8,182 bases of DNA from an uncultured Dialister sp. (GCA_934216155.1 CAKQBK010000086.1:1-8182); one strand, 5' to 3'; shown: positions 1 through 6,456, numbered from the stretch's first letter. Numbers and translations are program-made. Notes: a model not told the origin generated them from the letters alone.

Positions 1-185
1 TAACCTATAATCACAAACCAAATCATGCTTACTGGCGCAAATCCTTAACTTAACAGCATTACCCCGGCGGGGGCGATAAATCGATGGTAACGCTAGCATC
101 ATGTTTCCTGTGAAGCATTCCTAATTCCTCATTTTAACGGTAAGGTTCCATGCTATGTTAGATATAAGTACAAGGAGATAAAAGT
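1..185. other. Leader upstream of hypB, no gene seen
   Basis: I see no coding region here on either strand that looks real. The first ten bases (TAACCTATAA) match the tail of the core repeat found further on (AATAATAACCTATA at 3650-3661), so the window may open at the end of another copy; this is a guess from a short match. An imperfect stem-loop lies at 55-94. Bases 113-134 contain a degenerate tandem (ATTCCTAATTCCTCATT) that resembles the right-hand arms of the repeats described below. No convincing promoter was found. The hypB ribosome binding site AAGGAG lies at 172-177. Confidence 0.5.
55..94 (+). other. Imperfect stem-loop in the hypB leader
   Basis: AGCATTACC at 55-63 pairs with GGTAACGCT at 86-94, with a single A/C mismatch. 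The loop contains a second small GC-rich hairpin (CCCC/GGGG near 62-72) and CGATAAATCG. There is no T-run after it, so it does not look like an intrinsic terminator. It may be a leader structure or the remnant of a repeat; function unknown. Confidence 0.35.
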
Positions 186-845
186 ATGCATATGGTAAAA
201 GCTGGCGTGCAGGAAAGCATTTACGCACACAACAACCACATTGCGGAACATGTGAGAGAGTATTTGAATGAAAGAAAGATTTATGCGGTCAATGTGATGG
301 GCGCACCGGGAACGGGGAAAACCACTTCCTTGGAGCAGCTTATGAAATACATGAAGCAGAAGGTGTACGTCATCGAAGGAGATATCGAATCGGATATCGA
401 TACAGAACGACTTAGAAAGCAGCAGGTCACGGCAGCCCAGATCAATACCTTTGGTGCTTGTCACCTGGACGCGCCTTTGGTGCACAATGCAGTGCACACC
501 ATGGATTTTTCTGAGCCGGGGATCCTTTTCATTGAAAATGTAGGCAACCTGGTATGTCCGGCAGAGCTGAATATCGGGGAACACATCAAAATGCTCATCG
601 TCAGCGTAGCCGATGGGAGCGATAAACCCTATAAATATCCATTGGCCTTTGAAAAGGCAGATATCATTTTGTTGAATAAAGTAGACCTGATGCCTTATCT
701 GGACTTTGACGAAGACTTCTTCATGAAAGGTATACGCCACCTCAATAAAAACGCACCGGTGTTTAAGGTAAGCGGGAAAACTGGAGAAGGATATGAAGAG
801 GCAGCGGAATGGCTGATGGAAAAAGCAGTGAGAAGTGAGAAATGA
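186..845 (+). CDS. hypB: Hydrogenase nickel incorporation GTPase HypB
   Basis: 219-residue cytosolic SIMIBI-class GTPase that, with HypA, delivers nickel to the large subunit of [NiFe] hydrogenase. Seen in the protein: the P-loop GAPGTGKTT at 39-47, GDIESDID at 65-72, the metal-site Cys-His at 92-93 (NTFGACHLDA), IENVGNLVCPAE with the second metal Cys at 124, SVADGSDKPYKYP at 140-152 and the guanine-specificity motif NKVD at 164-167. It lacks both the N-terminal CxxCGC nickel site of E. coli HypB and any His-rich stretch, so it is the short form. Start: ATG 186 is preceded by AAGGAG at 172-177 with an 8-nt spacer; ATG 192 is possible but worse placed. The last residues (AVRSEK) and the stop codon are encoded by the left arm of the repeat element that begins at 825. 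No hypA is seen upstream within the window. Confidence 0.96.
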   Translation: MHMVKAGVQESIYAHNNHIAEHVREYLNERKIYAVNVMGAPGTGKTTSLEQLMKYMKQKVYVIEGDIESDIDTERLRKQQVTAAQINTFGACHLDAPLVHNAVHTMDFSEPGILFIENVGNLVCPAELNIGEHIKMLIVSVADGSDKPYKYPLAFEKADIILLNKVDLMPYLDFDEDFFMKGIRHLNKNAPVFKVSGKTGEGYEEAAEWLMEKAVRSEK

Positions 846-962
846 GAAGTTAGAAATGGTGGTGGCGGCGCACAAATTATAAAGCGCCGCTAATATAAAT
901 ATATAAGGGTATTATTTTGCAAATCACCTTTTCTAACAAATCAACTAGACCCTATGAGGCTG

Positions 963-1032
963 GGTTATAAAAGGTTAATAAAGGGTTATGAGACTAGCGA
1001 AATCGCATAACCTTTTAGTAACCTATTTAACC
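963..1032. repeat. Core palindrome, copy 1
   Basis: Near-perfect inverted repeat: left half 963-990, 15-nt loop AGACTAGCGAAATCG at 991-1005, right half 1006-1032. The halves are built of GGTTA units about 10 bases apart, and roughly 25 of 28 positions pair. No T-run follows, so it is not a standard terminator. It is shared with the gaps before hypC, hypE and the cupin gene. Confidence 0.85.
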
Positions 1033-1061
1033 TTGACTGTATCGATTTAAATTATTATGTT
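1033..1061 (+). promoter_or_regulatory. Promoter-like pair after core copy 1
   Basis: TTGACT at 1033-1038 and TATGTT at 1056-1061 are separated by 17 bases, matching the spacing of a housekeeping sigma promoter (5/6 and 4/6 to consensus). The equivalent position in copy 2 has the same arrangement. It would read into hypF through the right arm hairpin. Sequence-only prediction. Confidence 0.4.
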
Positions 1062-1189
1062 TAGTATAGAAATCAGCAAAATAATAAGCTATATAAAATA
1101 TGCGGCGCTTCCAAATTGTGTGCGCCGCTACCACCATTTCTCACTTCTAACTGCTCACTTCTAACTCTATTGAAAGGAGGTTTCTCACC

Positions 1190-3415
1190 ATGAATCACAG
1201 CAGAACTTGGAAGATATGCGTAACAGGTCGTGTGCAGGGGGTGGGATTCCGTCCTTTGGTGTGTCGTTTGGCAAGGAAGTTGTCTTTGACGGGGACCGTG
1301 AAGAATGTCGGCGGTGTCGTAGAAATCATAGCACAGGGGAGCCCTCGGGCTCTCCTTTCTTTGATGGAGGAAATCAAACAAGCACCACTTCCCATTGAAG
1401 TGGAAACTATGGAGTATGAGGAATTAGAACATCCTGTATGTCCTGATTTTCATGCCATAGAAAGTGATGGGGAGCCGGCGGAACCTATATTTCCTGCCGA
1501 TATAGCCATTTGTGATACCTGTCAGAAAGAATTGGAAGACCCAGACAATCGGCATTTCCACTATCCCTATATTTCCTGCACCGCCTGTGGCCCCCGGTAC
1601 ACCATCATCGAGACCCTTCCTTACGACCGGGAGCACACTACTATGAAGGATATGGATATGTGCGAGTCGTGCCAGACGGAATACACCGATTTGGATAATC
1701 GTCGGTGTCATGGAGAAACCATTTCCTGTCCCCATTGCGGACCTCAGCTCAGGGAAGAGGGGGCCGTTTCTTCGGAAGATGCCATGAAAAAAGCCATTCA
1801 ATGGGTTCGGGAAGGAAAAATTATTTTGGTGAAAGCCATGGGAGGCTACCAGCTGGTGTGTCGAAGCGATCGGGAAGACGCGGTGCAACGGCTCAGGCAG
1901 CTAAAGCATCGGGACGGGAAGCCCTTTGCACTCATGGTATTTGACCTAGCGGCGGCTGAAGAAATGGTTTCTCTCAGCGAGGAAGAAAAAATGCTGCTCA
2001 CTTCTCCGGTACGCCCCATTGTGCTGGCAACGAAAAAAGAGTCTGTACAGCTATGTCCAGGTGTGGCAGATCGGGTGCCCTCTTTGGGCGTCTTTTTGCC
2101 ATCCACCGGTTTTTATAGGCTGCTCACGAAAGAGGCCTACGTGCCGCTCATTGTGACCAGCTGCAATCGAAGCGGGGAACCGATGATTTTCAAGGACGAG
2201 GAAGCGGCTCTGTATAAAGAAACCCATACAGAGGTACAAGGCCTTTTCATGTACCAGCGGGATATTCTTCGCCCTGCCGATGACAGCGTCATGAAAGTGG
2301 TAGGAAAAAAGATACAGGTACTTCGTCGCACCCGCGGTTTTTTGCCTGAACCGGTTCTTCGACAGGGACCTGTTGGCACCGTATTGGCGACCGGGGCGGA
2401 TATGGAACCGGGCTTTTGTCTGTCCGGTGGCGGACGGTTCTATCCTTGCCAGGTGCCTTGTACATTAGACAATGAAAAAGCGGAACATTTTTTAAAAGAA
2501 ACGGAAATGGATTGGGAGCGTATGCTAGGTATCGTGCCACAGAAAGTGGTTTCGGACCTTCATCCACGGTATCTGTCTTCTTTGTGGGGAAGGGAATTGG
2601 CATCGGAGCGGCAGCTTCCTTTTCTTTCGGTGCAGCACCATCACGCCCATGCGTTATCTGTCATGGCAGAGCACCATATATCGGGAAAAGCGCTGGCTTT
2701 TGTATTTGATGGCACTGGTTATGGCACCGACGGTACTATCTGGGGCGGCGAAATTCTCCTTTGTGAAGGAAATACCATGAAACGGGTAGGACATCTCACA
2801 TCTCTTTCCGTGATAGGCGGGGATGGATCCATGAAACAGGCCTGGAAAACGGCCTTTTGTTACTTGGCAGCAGGGCAATTTCCATCAGCAGATCCGCGGT
2901 ATGATTTAGTGAAAGCCGCTTTGGATGGGAAAATCAATACCATTTCAAGCTCCAGCATGGGACGACTTTTTGATGGGGTAACGGCCCTTTTGGGGATTGC
3001 CACAGAAAATCGATTCAAAGGAGAATGTCCAATGGCCTTGGAGGCAGCGGCCCAAGAAGCGCTTCGACAAGGACGAACGGGGACGAAACTGCATTGGACA
3101 GGAAAGGTAGAAAATGGGGAGCTTCTTTGGAATCCGCTGTCCCTTGTGGAGTCCCTATTGGAAAGTCATGATACAATAGAAGAGAAAGCCTTGGGATTTC
3201 ATGAAGCCCTGGTGGAGATGATTCATCAAAGTGCATGCCATTTCGGCCTGTCGCAAATTATCCTCTCCGGCGGCTGCTTTGCCAATGGATTGTTGCTGAG
3301 CAGAGCGGAAGAAAAACTGCAAAAATCCCATTTCCAAGTGTATACCAATGAAAAAGTTCCCTGCGGCGATGGCGGCATTGCGCTGGGACAAGCGTTTTAC
3401 GCAGTGAGAAGTTAG
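1190..3415 (+). CDS. hypF: Carbamoyltransferase HypF
   Basis: 741 residues, normal for the family. HypF uses carbamoyl phosphate and ATP to carbamoylate the C-terminal Cys of HypE, the first step of cyanide ligand synthesis. Domains in order: acylphosphatase-like (about 1-92) with GRVQGVGFRP at 13-22 and Asn39; two zinc fingers with Cys 108/111/130/133 and 158/161/180/183; a YrdC-like domain (about 195-380, KAMGGYQLVCRSD at 215-227 and TSCNRSGEP at 323-331); and a Kae1-like domain with HHHAH at 483-487, FDGTGYGTDGTIWGGE at 506-521, GGDGSMKQAWKTAF at 543-556 and LSGGCFANG at 692-700. An oddity: the usual QHIGDL stretch reads QVPCTLDN near 421-428. The start is supported by AAAGGAGG at 1173-1180, 9 nt before ATG. 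The last codons (GCA GTG AGA AGT TAG) come from the left arm of repeat copy 2. Confidence 0.97.
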   Translation: MNHSRTWKICVTGRVQGVGFRPLVCRLARKLSLTGTVKNVGGVVEIIAQGSPRALLSLMEEIKQAPLPIEVETMEYEELEHPVCPDFHAIESDGEPAEPIFPADIAICDTCQKELEDPDNRHFHYPYISCTACGPRYTIIETLPYDREHTTMKDMDMCESCQTEYTDLDNRRCHGETISCPHCGPQLREEGAVSSEDAMKKAIQWVREGKIILVKAMGGYQLVCRSDREDAVQRLRQLKHRDGKPFALMVFDLAAAEEMVSLSEEEKMLLTSPVRPIVLATKKESVQLCPGVADRVPSLGVFLPSTGFYRLLTKEAYVPLIVTSCNRSGEPMIFKDEEAALYKETHTEVQGLFMYQRDILRPADDSVMKVVGKKIQVLRRTRGFLPEPVLRQGPVGTVLATGADMEPGFCLSGGGRFYPCQVPCTLDNEKAEHFLKETEMDWERMLGIVPQKVVSDLHPRYLSSLWGRELASERQLPFLSVQHHHAHALSVMAEHHISGKALAFVFDGTGYGTDGTIWGGEILLCEGNTMKRVGHLTSLSVIGGDGSMKQAWKTAFCYLAAGQFPSADPRYDLVKAALDGKINTISSSSMGRLFDGVTALLGIATENRFKGECPMALEAAAQEALRQGRTGTKLHWTGKVENGELLWNPLSLVESLLESHDTIEEKALGFHEALVEMIHQSACHFGLSQIILSGGCFANGLLLSRAEEKLQKSHFQVYTNEKVPCGDGGIALGQAFYAVRS

Positions 3416-3531
3416 AAGTGAGAAGTTAGAAGTGAAGGAAGGGGCGCACAATTCATAAAGCGCCCCATTATATAAGGTTATTGCTCTATGGATTCGTTTT
3501 TCTAACACATTTACTAGACCGTGCGGGATCA

Positions 3532-3600
3532 GGTTATAAAAGGTTACTAAAGGGTTATGCGATGACCTTAGTCTCATAACCCTTTATAACCTATATAACC
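3532..3600. repeat. Core palindrome, copy 2 (inverted loop)
   Basis: Left half 3532-3559, loop CGATGACCTTAGTCT at 3560-3574, right half 3575-3600. The loop is the exact reverse complement of the loop of copy 3 (5146-5160), while the flanks on both sides keep the same orientation. The GGTTA units repeat at about 10-base steps. Confidence 0.85.
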
Positions 3601-3629
3601 TTGATAGTAGCGGTATGTATAATTATGTT
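3601..3629 (+). promoter_or_regulatory. Promoter-like pair after core copy 2
   Basis: TTGATA at 3601-3606 and TATGTT at 3624-3629, spacer 17, in the same relation to the core palindrome as in copy 1. A perfect TATAAT at 3618-3623 overlaps, but only 11 bases separate it from TTGATA. It would serve hypC and hypD. Prediction only. Confidence 0.35.
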
Positions 3630-3739
3630 TGATACAGAAAACAGCAGAATAATAACCTATAAAAATAATTTTGCGGCGCTTTATAAGTTGTGCGCCGCCA
3701 CCGCCATTTCTCACTTCTAACTAACAAAGGAGAAAAAAC

Positions 3740-3961
3740 ATGTGTGTAGCCTATCCTGGTCGGGTGGTTTCTATTTCTGGCACCCATGGTATGGTGGATT
3801 TTTCTGGATCGGAGGTCCGGGTGAATTTGTCCATGGTGCCAGTGAAGATTGGTGATTATGTGCTGGTTCATGCAGGCATGGCCATTCAGATTGTGGAAAA
3901 AGAAGAAGCCAAAGGGTGGATTTCTTTATTTCATGAAATTGAAGAGGCGGGTCGGGAATGA
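3740..3961 (+). CDS. hypC: Hydrogenase maturation chaperone HypC
   Basis: 73-residue HypC/HybG family protein. It shuttles the Fe(CN)2CO unit from HypD to the hydrogenase large-subunit precursor. Seen: the invariant start Met-Cys (MCVAYPGRVV), where Cys2 is the essential metal ligand after Met removal; the beta-barrel core with VDFSGSEVRVNLSMVPVKIGDYVLVHAGMA, of which GDYVLVHAG (38-46) is the family hallmark; and the C-terminal helix with EEA near 55-57. AAAGGAG at 3726-3732 lies 7 nt before ATG. Its stop overlaps the hypD start as ATGA (3958-3961), so HypC and HypD are probably translationally coupled, in keeping with their complex. This is the only junction in the hyp cluster without a repeat element. 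Confidence 0.96.
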   Translation: MCVAYPGRVVSISGTHGMVDFSGSEVRVNLSMVPVKIGDYVLVHAGMAIQIVEKEEAKGWISLFHEIEEAGRE

Positions 3962-5001
3962 AAGAGAAGGAACTGGCTGCTTGGCTTAGAAATTACAAAG
4001 GGCCACCGCTTCGGCTTATGGAGGTGTGCGGCACCCATACGTCGGCACTCTATCGAAGTGGTATCCGGCAAATGTTGCCGCCATCTATTACATTTCTTTC
4101 TGGTCCTGGATGTCCGGTGTGCGTGACGCCTACGTCTTATATTGATAAATTGGTTTCCTATGCGTTGACGCCGGGATACAAAGTGATGGCTTTTGGTGAT
4201 TTATTGGCTGTCCCAGGAAGTGAAATGTCTTTGGCTGGCGCTCGCGATCGGGGCGGGCAGGTGGATTTCTTTTATAATCCGGAAGACACCTTGGAATTGG
4301 CACGAAAGACACCGGATACCACCTTCGTTTTGGCAGCTGTGGGATTTGAAACCACGGCACCCATTTGGGCGAACTTGATACAGCAGGTCCATGAAGAACA
4401 ACTTCCCAATGTCCGATTTTTGACGGCACTGAAAACCATGCCCGAGGCCATCAGGCAGATTTCTAAAGAAGGACGAATCGATGGATTCCTGTGTCCGGGA
4501 CATGTGGCGGTCATTACTGGCAGTGATGCTTACCAGAAATTGGCAAAAGATTGCAGGGAAACCATGGTGATTGGTGGATTTTCCCCATCGGAACTCCTTC
4601 GCGCGTTGGGTCGTTTGGTCCTGGAAGCATCGCAGAAGAAAAAAGGCCTTTGGAATGAATATCCATCGGTGGTGCGGGAAGAAGGAAATACCAGAGCACT
4701 GGCTTTGCTCCACGACGTATTTACCCCCGGTGACGCGGTGTGGCGCGGATTGGGACAGATTCCTGGCTCTGGACTTTATATTTCTGAGCCATACAAAGAC
4801 TTGGACGCCGGAAGCCATGGCCTTGTGGAAGACCATATGCCCAAAGGTTGCTGCTGCGGGCAAGTCCTGACCGGTCGAATCCAGCCCCATCAGTGCCCCT
4901 GCTTCGGCAAAGTGTGTACCCCGGACCATCCGGTGGGCGCCTGCATGGTCAGCAGCGAAGGAGCCTGCTGCGTCACATACCGAGAAGGCAGTGAGGAGTG
5001 A
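3958..5001 (+). CDS. hypD: Hydrogenase Fe-cofactor assembly protein HypD
   Basis: 347-residue iron-sulfur protein that, with HypC, is the scaffold on which the Fe(CN)2CO group is assembled, taking cyanide from HypE. Seen: MEVCGTHT at 21-28 (Cys24), GPGCPVCVTP at 49-58 (Cys52, Cys55), GFETTAP at 129-135, CPGHVAVITG at 179-188, GFSPSELL at 207-214 (usually GFEPxDxL) and a Cys-rich C-terminal domain with Cys 298-300, 313, 315, 320, 329, 337 and 338 (GACMVSSEGAC at 327-337), which holds the [4Fe-4S] cluster in known HypD proteins. The start overlaps the hypC stop by four bases, with GAGG/GGGAA-like sequence just upstream inside hypC. The final codons, AGT GAG GAG TGA, lie within the left arm of the following repeat, so the C-terminal SEE comes from that arm. 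Confidence 0.97.
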   Translation: MKEKELAAWLRNYKGPPLRLMEVCGTHTSALYRSGIRQMLPPSITFLSGPGCPVCVTPTSYIDKLVSYALTPGYKVMAFGDLLAVPGSEMSLAGARDRGGQVDFFYNPEDTLELARKTPDTTFVLAAVGFETTAPIWANLIQQVHEEQLPNVRFLTALKTMPEAIRQISKEGRIDGFLCPGHVAVITGSDAYQKLAKDCRETMVIGGFSPSELLRALGRLVLEASQKKKGLWNEYPSVVREEGNTRALALLHDVFTPGDAVWRGLGQIPGSGLYISEPYKDLDAGSHGLVEDHMPKGCCCGQVLTGRIQPHQCPCFGKVCTPDHPVGACMVSSEGACCVTYREGSEE

Positions 5002-5118
5002 GGAGTAAGAAGTTAGAAGTGAAGGTGCGGCGCACAACTTATAAAGCGCCGTATGATATAAGGTTATTGTTCTATGGAATATGCTTTCTAACAAACCAAC
5101 TAGACCGTGTGATGCTAG

Positions 5119-5187
5119 GGTATAAAAGGTTACTAAAGGGTTATGAGACTAAGGTCATCGCATAACCTTTTATAACCTGATTTAACC
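5119..5187. repeat. Core palindrome, copy 3
   Basis: Left half 5119-5145, loop AGACTAAGGTCATCG at 5146-5160, right half 5161-5187. The loop matches copy 1 in orientation (AGACTA...ATCG shared) and is the exact reverse complement of the copy 2 loop. Confidence 0.85.
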
Positions 5188-5215
5188 TTGACAGTGGCGA
5201 TTACACCATCATGCT
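5188..5215 (+). promoter_or_regulatory. Promoter-like pair after core copy 3
   Basis: TTGACA at 5188-5193 is a perfect -35 consensus. The position matching TATGTT of copies 1 and 2 reads CATGCT at 5210-5215, spacer 16, which is a poor -10. If active, it would drive hypE. Prediction only. Confidence 0.3.
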
Positions 5216-5277
5216 TGTTATAGAAAGCAGCAGAATAATAACCTAATTATTGAGGAAATCCGTATAAATAGCTAATG

Positions 5278-5283
5278 AAAGGA
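5278..5283 (+). promoter_or_regulatory. Ribosome binding site deciding the hypE start
   Basis: AAAGGA lies 9 nt before ATG 5293. An in-frame ATG at 5275 would overlap this site, and its nearest purine-rich stretch (GAGGAAA from 5252) is about 19 nt away. The downstream start is therefore preferred. Confidence 0.7.
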
Positions 5284-5292
5284 AATGGAATC

Positions 5293-6276
5293 ATGAACAT
5301 AGAGCTTCGCCATGGAAGTGGCGGGGAGGAGACGGGACGGTTGATTTCGTCTCTTTTTGCGAAATATTTCAAAAATCCCATCTTGGATATGATGGAAGAT
5401 GGGGCGGTATTGCCGGTGATGAGCGGCCATCCGGTTTTCACATCCGATAGTTTTGTGGTAGAGCCTCTCTTTTTCCCCGGCGGCGATATAGGAAAATTGT
5501 CTATCTGCGGCACCGTCAATGATTTGGCATCCATGGGGGCTAAGCCGCTGTATCTTACCGCGTCTTTCATCTTGGAGACCGGTCTGGAAACAGAACTTTT
5601 GGAAAAAGTGGTGGCTTCTATGGCAGAAACGGCCAACGAAGCAGGAGTTACCATTGTAGCTGGCGATACCAAAGTCATTGAAGGAAAAGGGGGCCTTTAT
5701 ATCAATACGGCAGGCATCGGCGAGCGTCCGGTGGGCTCTTCTATTTCCGCAAAGAATCTGCAGGTAGGAGATGCGATCCTTCTGACTGGTACTTTGGGAG
5801 ACCACCATGGCACCATTCTGACCCAGCGACTGGGCATGAAGACCACCCTGCAAAGTGACTGCGCTCCTTTGAATCATCTGGTGGATGGATTATTGTCAGC
5901 GGGCCTTTCGGTGCATACCATTCGAGATGTTACTCGCGGCGGCCTGGCTACGGTGGCCAATGAATTGGCTGCTTCTTCTGGGAAATCCATGGTATTGGAA
6001 GAGGAGAAACTTCCCGTCAGTGAAGAAGTGAAAGGCCTTTGTGGCATCCTGGGATTGGACCCTCTCACCATGGGCAATGAAGGAAAAATGTGTATCGCCC
6101 TTCCGGCGGCAGAAGCCGAAAAAGCATTGGAAACCCTTCATAGCCAGCCTTATGGAAAACAGGCGGCGCAAGTGGGCTATGTGGAAGAAGGCAGCGGCGT
6201 GCACTTAGAAACCCTCTTCGGCGGTCGCCGGCGGATATTGCCGCTTCGAGGAGAAGGGTTGCCAAGGATTTGTTGA
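5293..6276 (+). CDS. hypE: Carbamoyl dehydratase HypE
   Basis: 327 residues from the chosen start, usual for the family. HypE belongs to the PurM/AIR synthase-like ATPases. It dehydrates the thiocarboxamide placed by HypF on its C-terminal Cys into a thiocyanate and hands the cyanide to HypC-HypD. Seen: the N-terminal MNIELRHGSGG, SDSFVVEPLFFPGGDIGKL (51-69), CGTVNDLASMGA (72-83), VAGDTKV (122-128), LGDHHGTIL (168-176), RDVTRGGLATVANE (211-224), GNEGKM (261-266) and the essential C-terminal PRIC with Cys327 as last residue. The longer start at 5275 would add six residues before the conserved beginning and has no good ribosome binding site. The upstream gap carries a repeat copy; a core-only copy follows the stop. 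Confidence 0.97.
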   Translation: MNIELRHGSGGEETGRLISSLFAKYFKNPILDMMEDGAVLPVMSGHPVFTSDSFVVEPLFFPGGDIGKLSICGTVNDLASMGAKPLYLTASFILETGLETELLEKVVASMAETANEAGVTIVAGDTKVIEGKGGLYINTAGIGERPVGSSISAKNLQVGDAILLTGTLGDHHGTILTQRLGMKTTLQSDCAPLNHLVDGLLSAGLSVHTIRDVTRGGLATVANELAASSGKSMVLEEEKLPVSEEVKGLCGILGLDPLTMGNEGKMCIALPAAEAEKALETLHSQPYGKQAAQVGYVEEGSGVHLETLFGGRRRILPLRGEGLPRIC

Positions 6277-6316
6277 TTGGTATATATTCATGATTCATTT
6301 ATGGAGATAGAGTAGA

Positions 6317-6408
6317 AAGGTTATAGAGGTTAGCCCTTCGGGCGGGTTATAAAAGGTTATGACGGTAAGCACATAACCTTTTATAACCTTTATAACCCTA
6401 TTAACCTT
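6317..6408. repeat. Core-only repeat copy 4, hypE/cupin gap
   Basis: A perfect 17-bp stem (6345-6361 / 6372-6388, GGTTATAAAAGGTTATG and complement) around a 10-nt loop ACGGTAAGCA. An outer imperfect stem of AAGGTTATAGAGGTTA (6317-6332) pairs with 6392-6408. A small extra hairpin, GCCCTTCGGGC at 6333-6343, bulges from the left side. The arm modules are missing on both sides. The T-rich stretch about 6412-6426 follows, so a terminator role is conceivable here, unlike in the other copies. The 180-bp gap holds no gene. Confidence 0.8.
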
Positions 6409-6446
6409 CGTCTCTTTTGTTTTTTACTATGTTTGATAAACCTAAT

Positions 6447-6453
6447 GAGGAGA
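6447..6453 (+). promoter_or_regulatory. Ribosome binding site deciding the cupin gene start
   Basis: GAGGAGA sits just before ATG 6457, with a 4-nt gap after GGAG. In-frame upstream candidates are TTG 6433 and ATG 6445; the latter overlaps the site itself, so 6457 is favoured. Confidence 0.6.
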
Positions 6454-6456
6454 CAT

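Larger units (their letters stand above)
825..1166. repeat. Composite repeat copy 1 (arms + core), hypB/hypF gap
   Basis: A 342-bp inverted-repeat element. The left arm (825-890) is purine-rich tandem sequence (GCAGTGAGAAGTGAGAAATG...) ending in a hairpin with stem GCGGCGC 865-871 / GCGCCGC 884-890 and a 12-nt loop. The right arm (1102-1166) is the inverted equivalent: hairpin stem 1102-1108 / 1122-1128, then ACCACCATTTCTCACTTCTAACTGCTCAC and so on. Between them lies an AT-rich middle holding the core palindrome at 963-1032. The element starts inside the hypB reading frame and ends seven bases before the hypF Shine-Dalgarno, so it fills the whole gap. No coding region is seen in it. It is too short for a transposase; a MITE- or REPIN-like non-autonomous element is one reading, a structured RNA another. 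Confidence 0.85.
3401..3722. repeat. Composite repeat copy 2 (arms + core), hypF/hypC gap
   Basis: A 322-bp copy. Left arm 3401-3466: tandem GCAGTGAGAAGTTAGAAG-type units, then a hairpin with stem GGGGCGC 3441-3447 / GCGCCCC 3460-3466 and a 12-nt loop ACAATTCATAAA. Right arm 3673-3722: hairpin GCGGCGC 3673-3679 / GCGCCGC 3692-3698, then CCATTTCTCACTTCTAACT. The left stem differs from copy 1 at one position on both sides, preserving pairing. It begins in the last codons of hypF and ends three bases before the hypC Shine-Dalgarno. No gene is seen in the gap. Confidence 0.85.
4988..5246. repeat. Composite repeat copy 3 (left arm + core), hypD/hypE gap
   Basis: The left arm 4988-5053 has tandem GCAGTGAGGAGTGAGGAG-type units and a hairpin (5026-5033 / 5046-5053, 8 pairs including one G-T, loop ACAACTTATAAA). 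The middle and core follow as in copies 1 and 2, ending with CAGCAGAATAATAACCTA at about 5229-5246. The right arm hairpin and the CTTCTAACT tandem are absent; the sequence instead runs into the hypE leader. The 290-bp gap holds no gene. Confidence 0.8.

Noticed and set aside
153..875. Long minus-strand open frame opposite hypB (240 codons)
   Set aside because: It is antisense to a gene with all HypB motifs, begins inside the repeat arm and shows no family features.
4201..5094. Long minus-strand open frame opposite hypD (297 codons)
   Set aside because: It starts in the repeat region and reads the complement of HypD motifs; the protein has no recognisable domain.
963..5187. Core palindromes as intrinsic terminators
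   Set aside because: Stems are AT-rich and copies 1 to 3 lack a following T-run; genes downstream belong to the same pathway. Only copy 4 has T-rich sequence after it, and that remains uncertain.
5275..5292. Upstream ATG as hypE start
   Set aside because: It overlaps the ribosome binding site of ATG 5293 and adds residues before the conserved HypE N-terminus.
5272..5877. Minus-strand open frames opposite hypE
   Set aside because: Shadows of a well-supported hypE reading frame; no ribosome binding site or family match.
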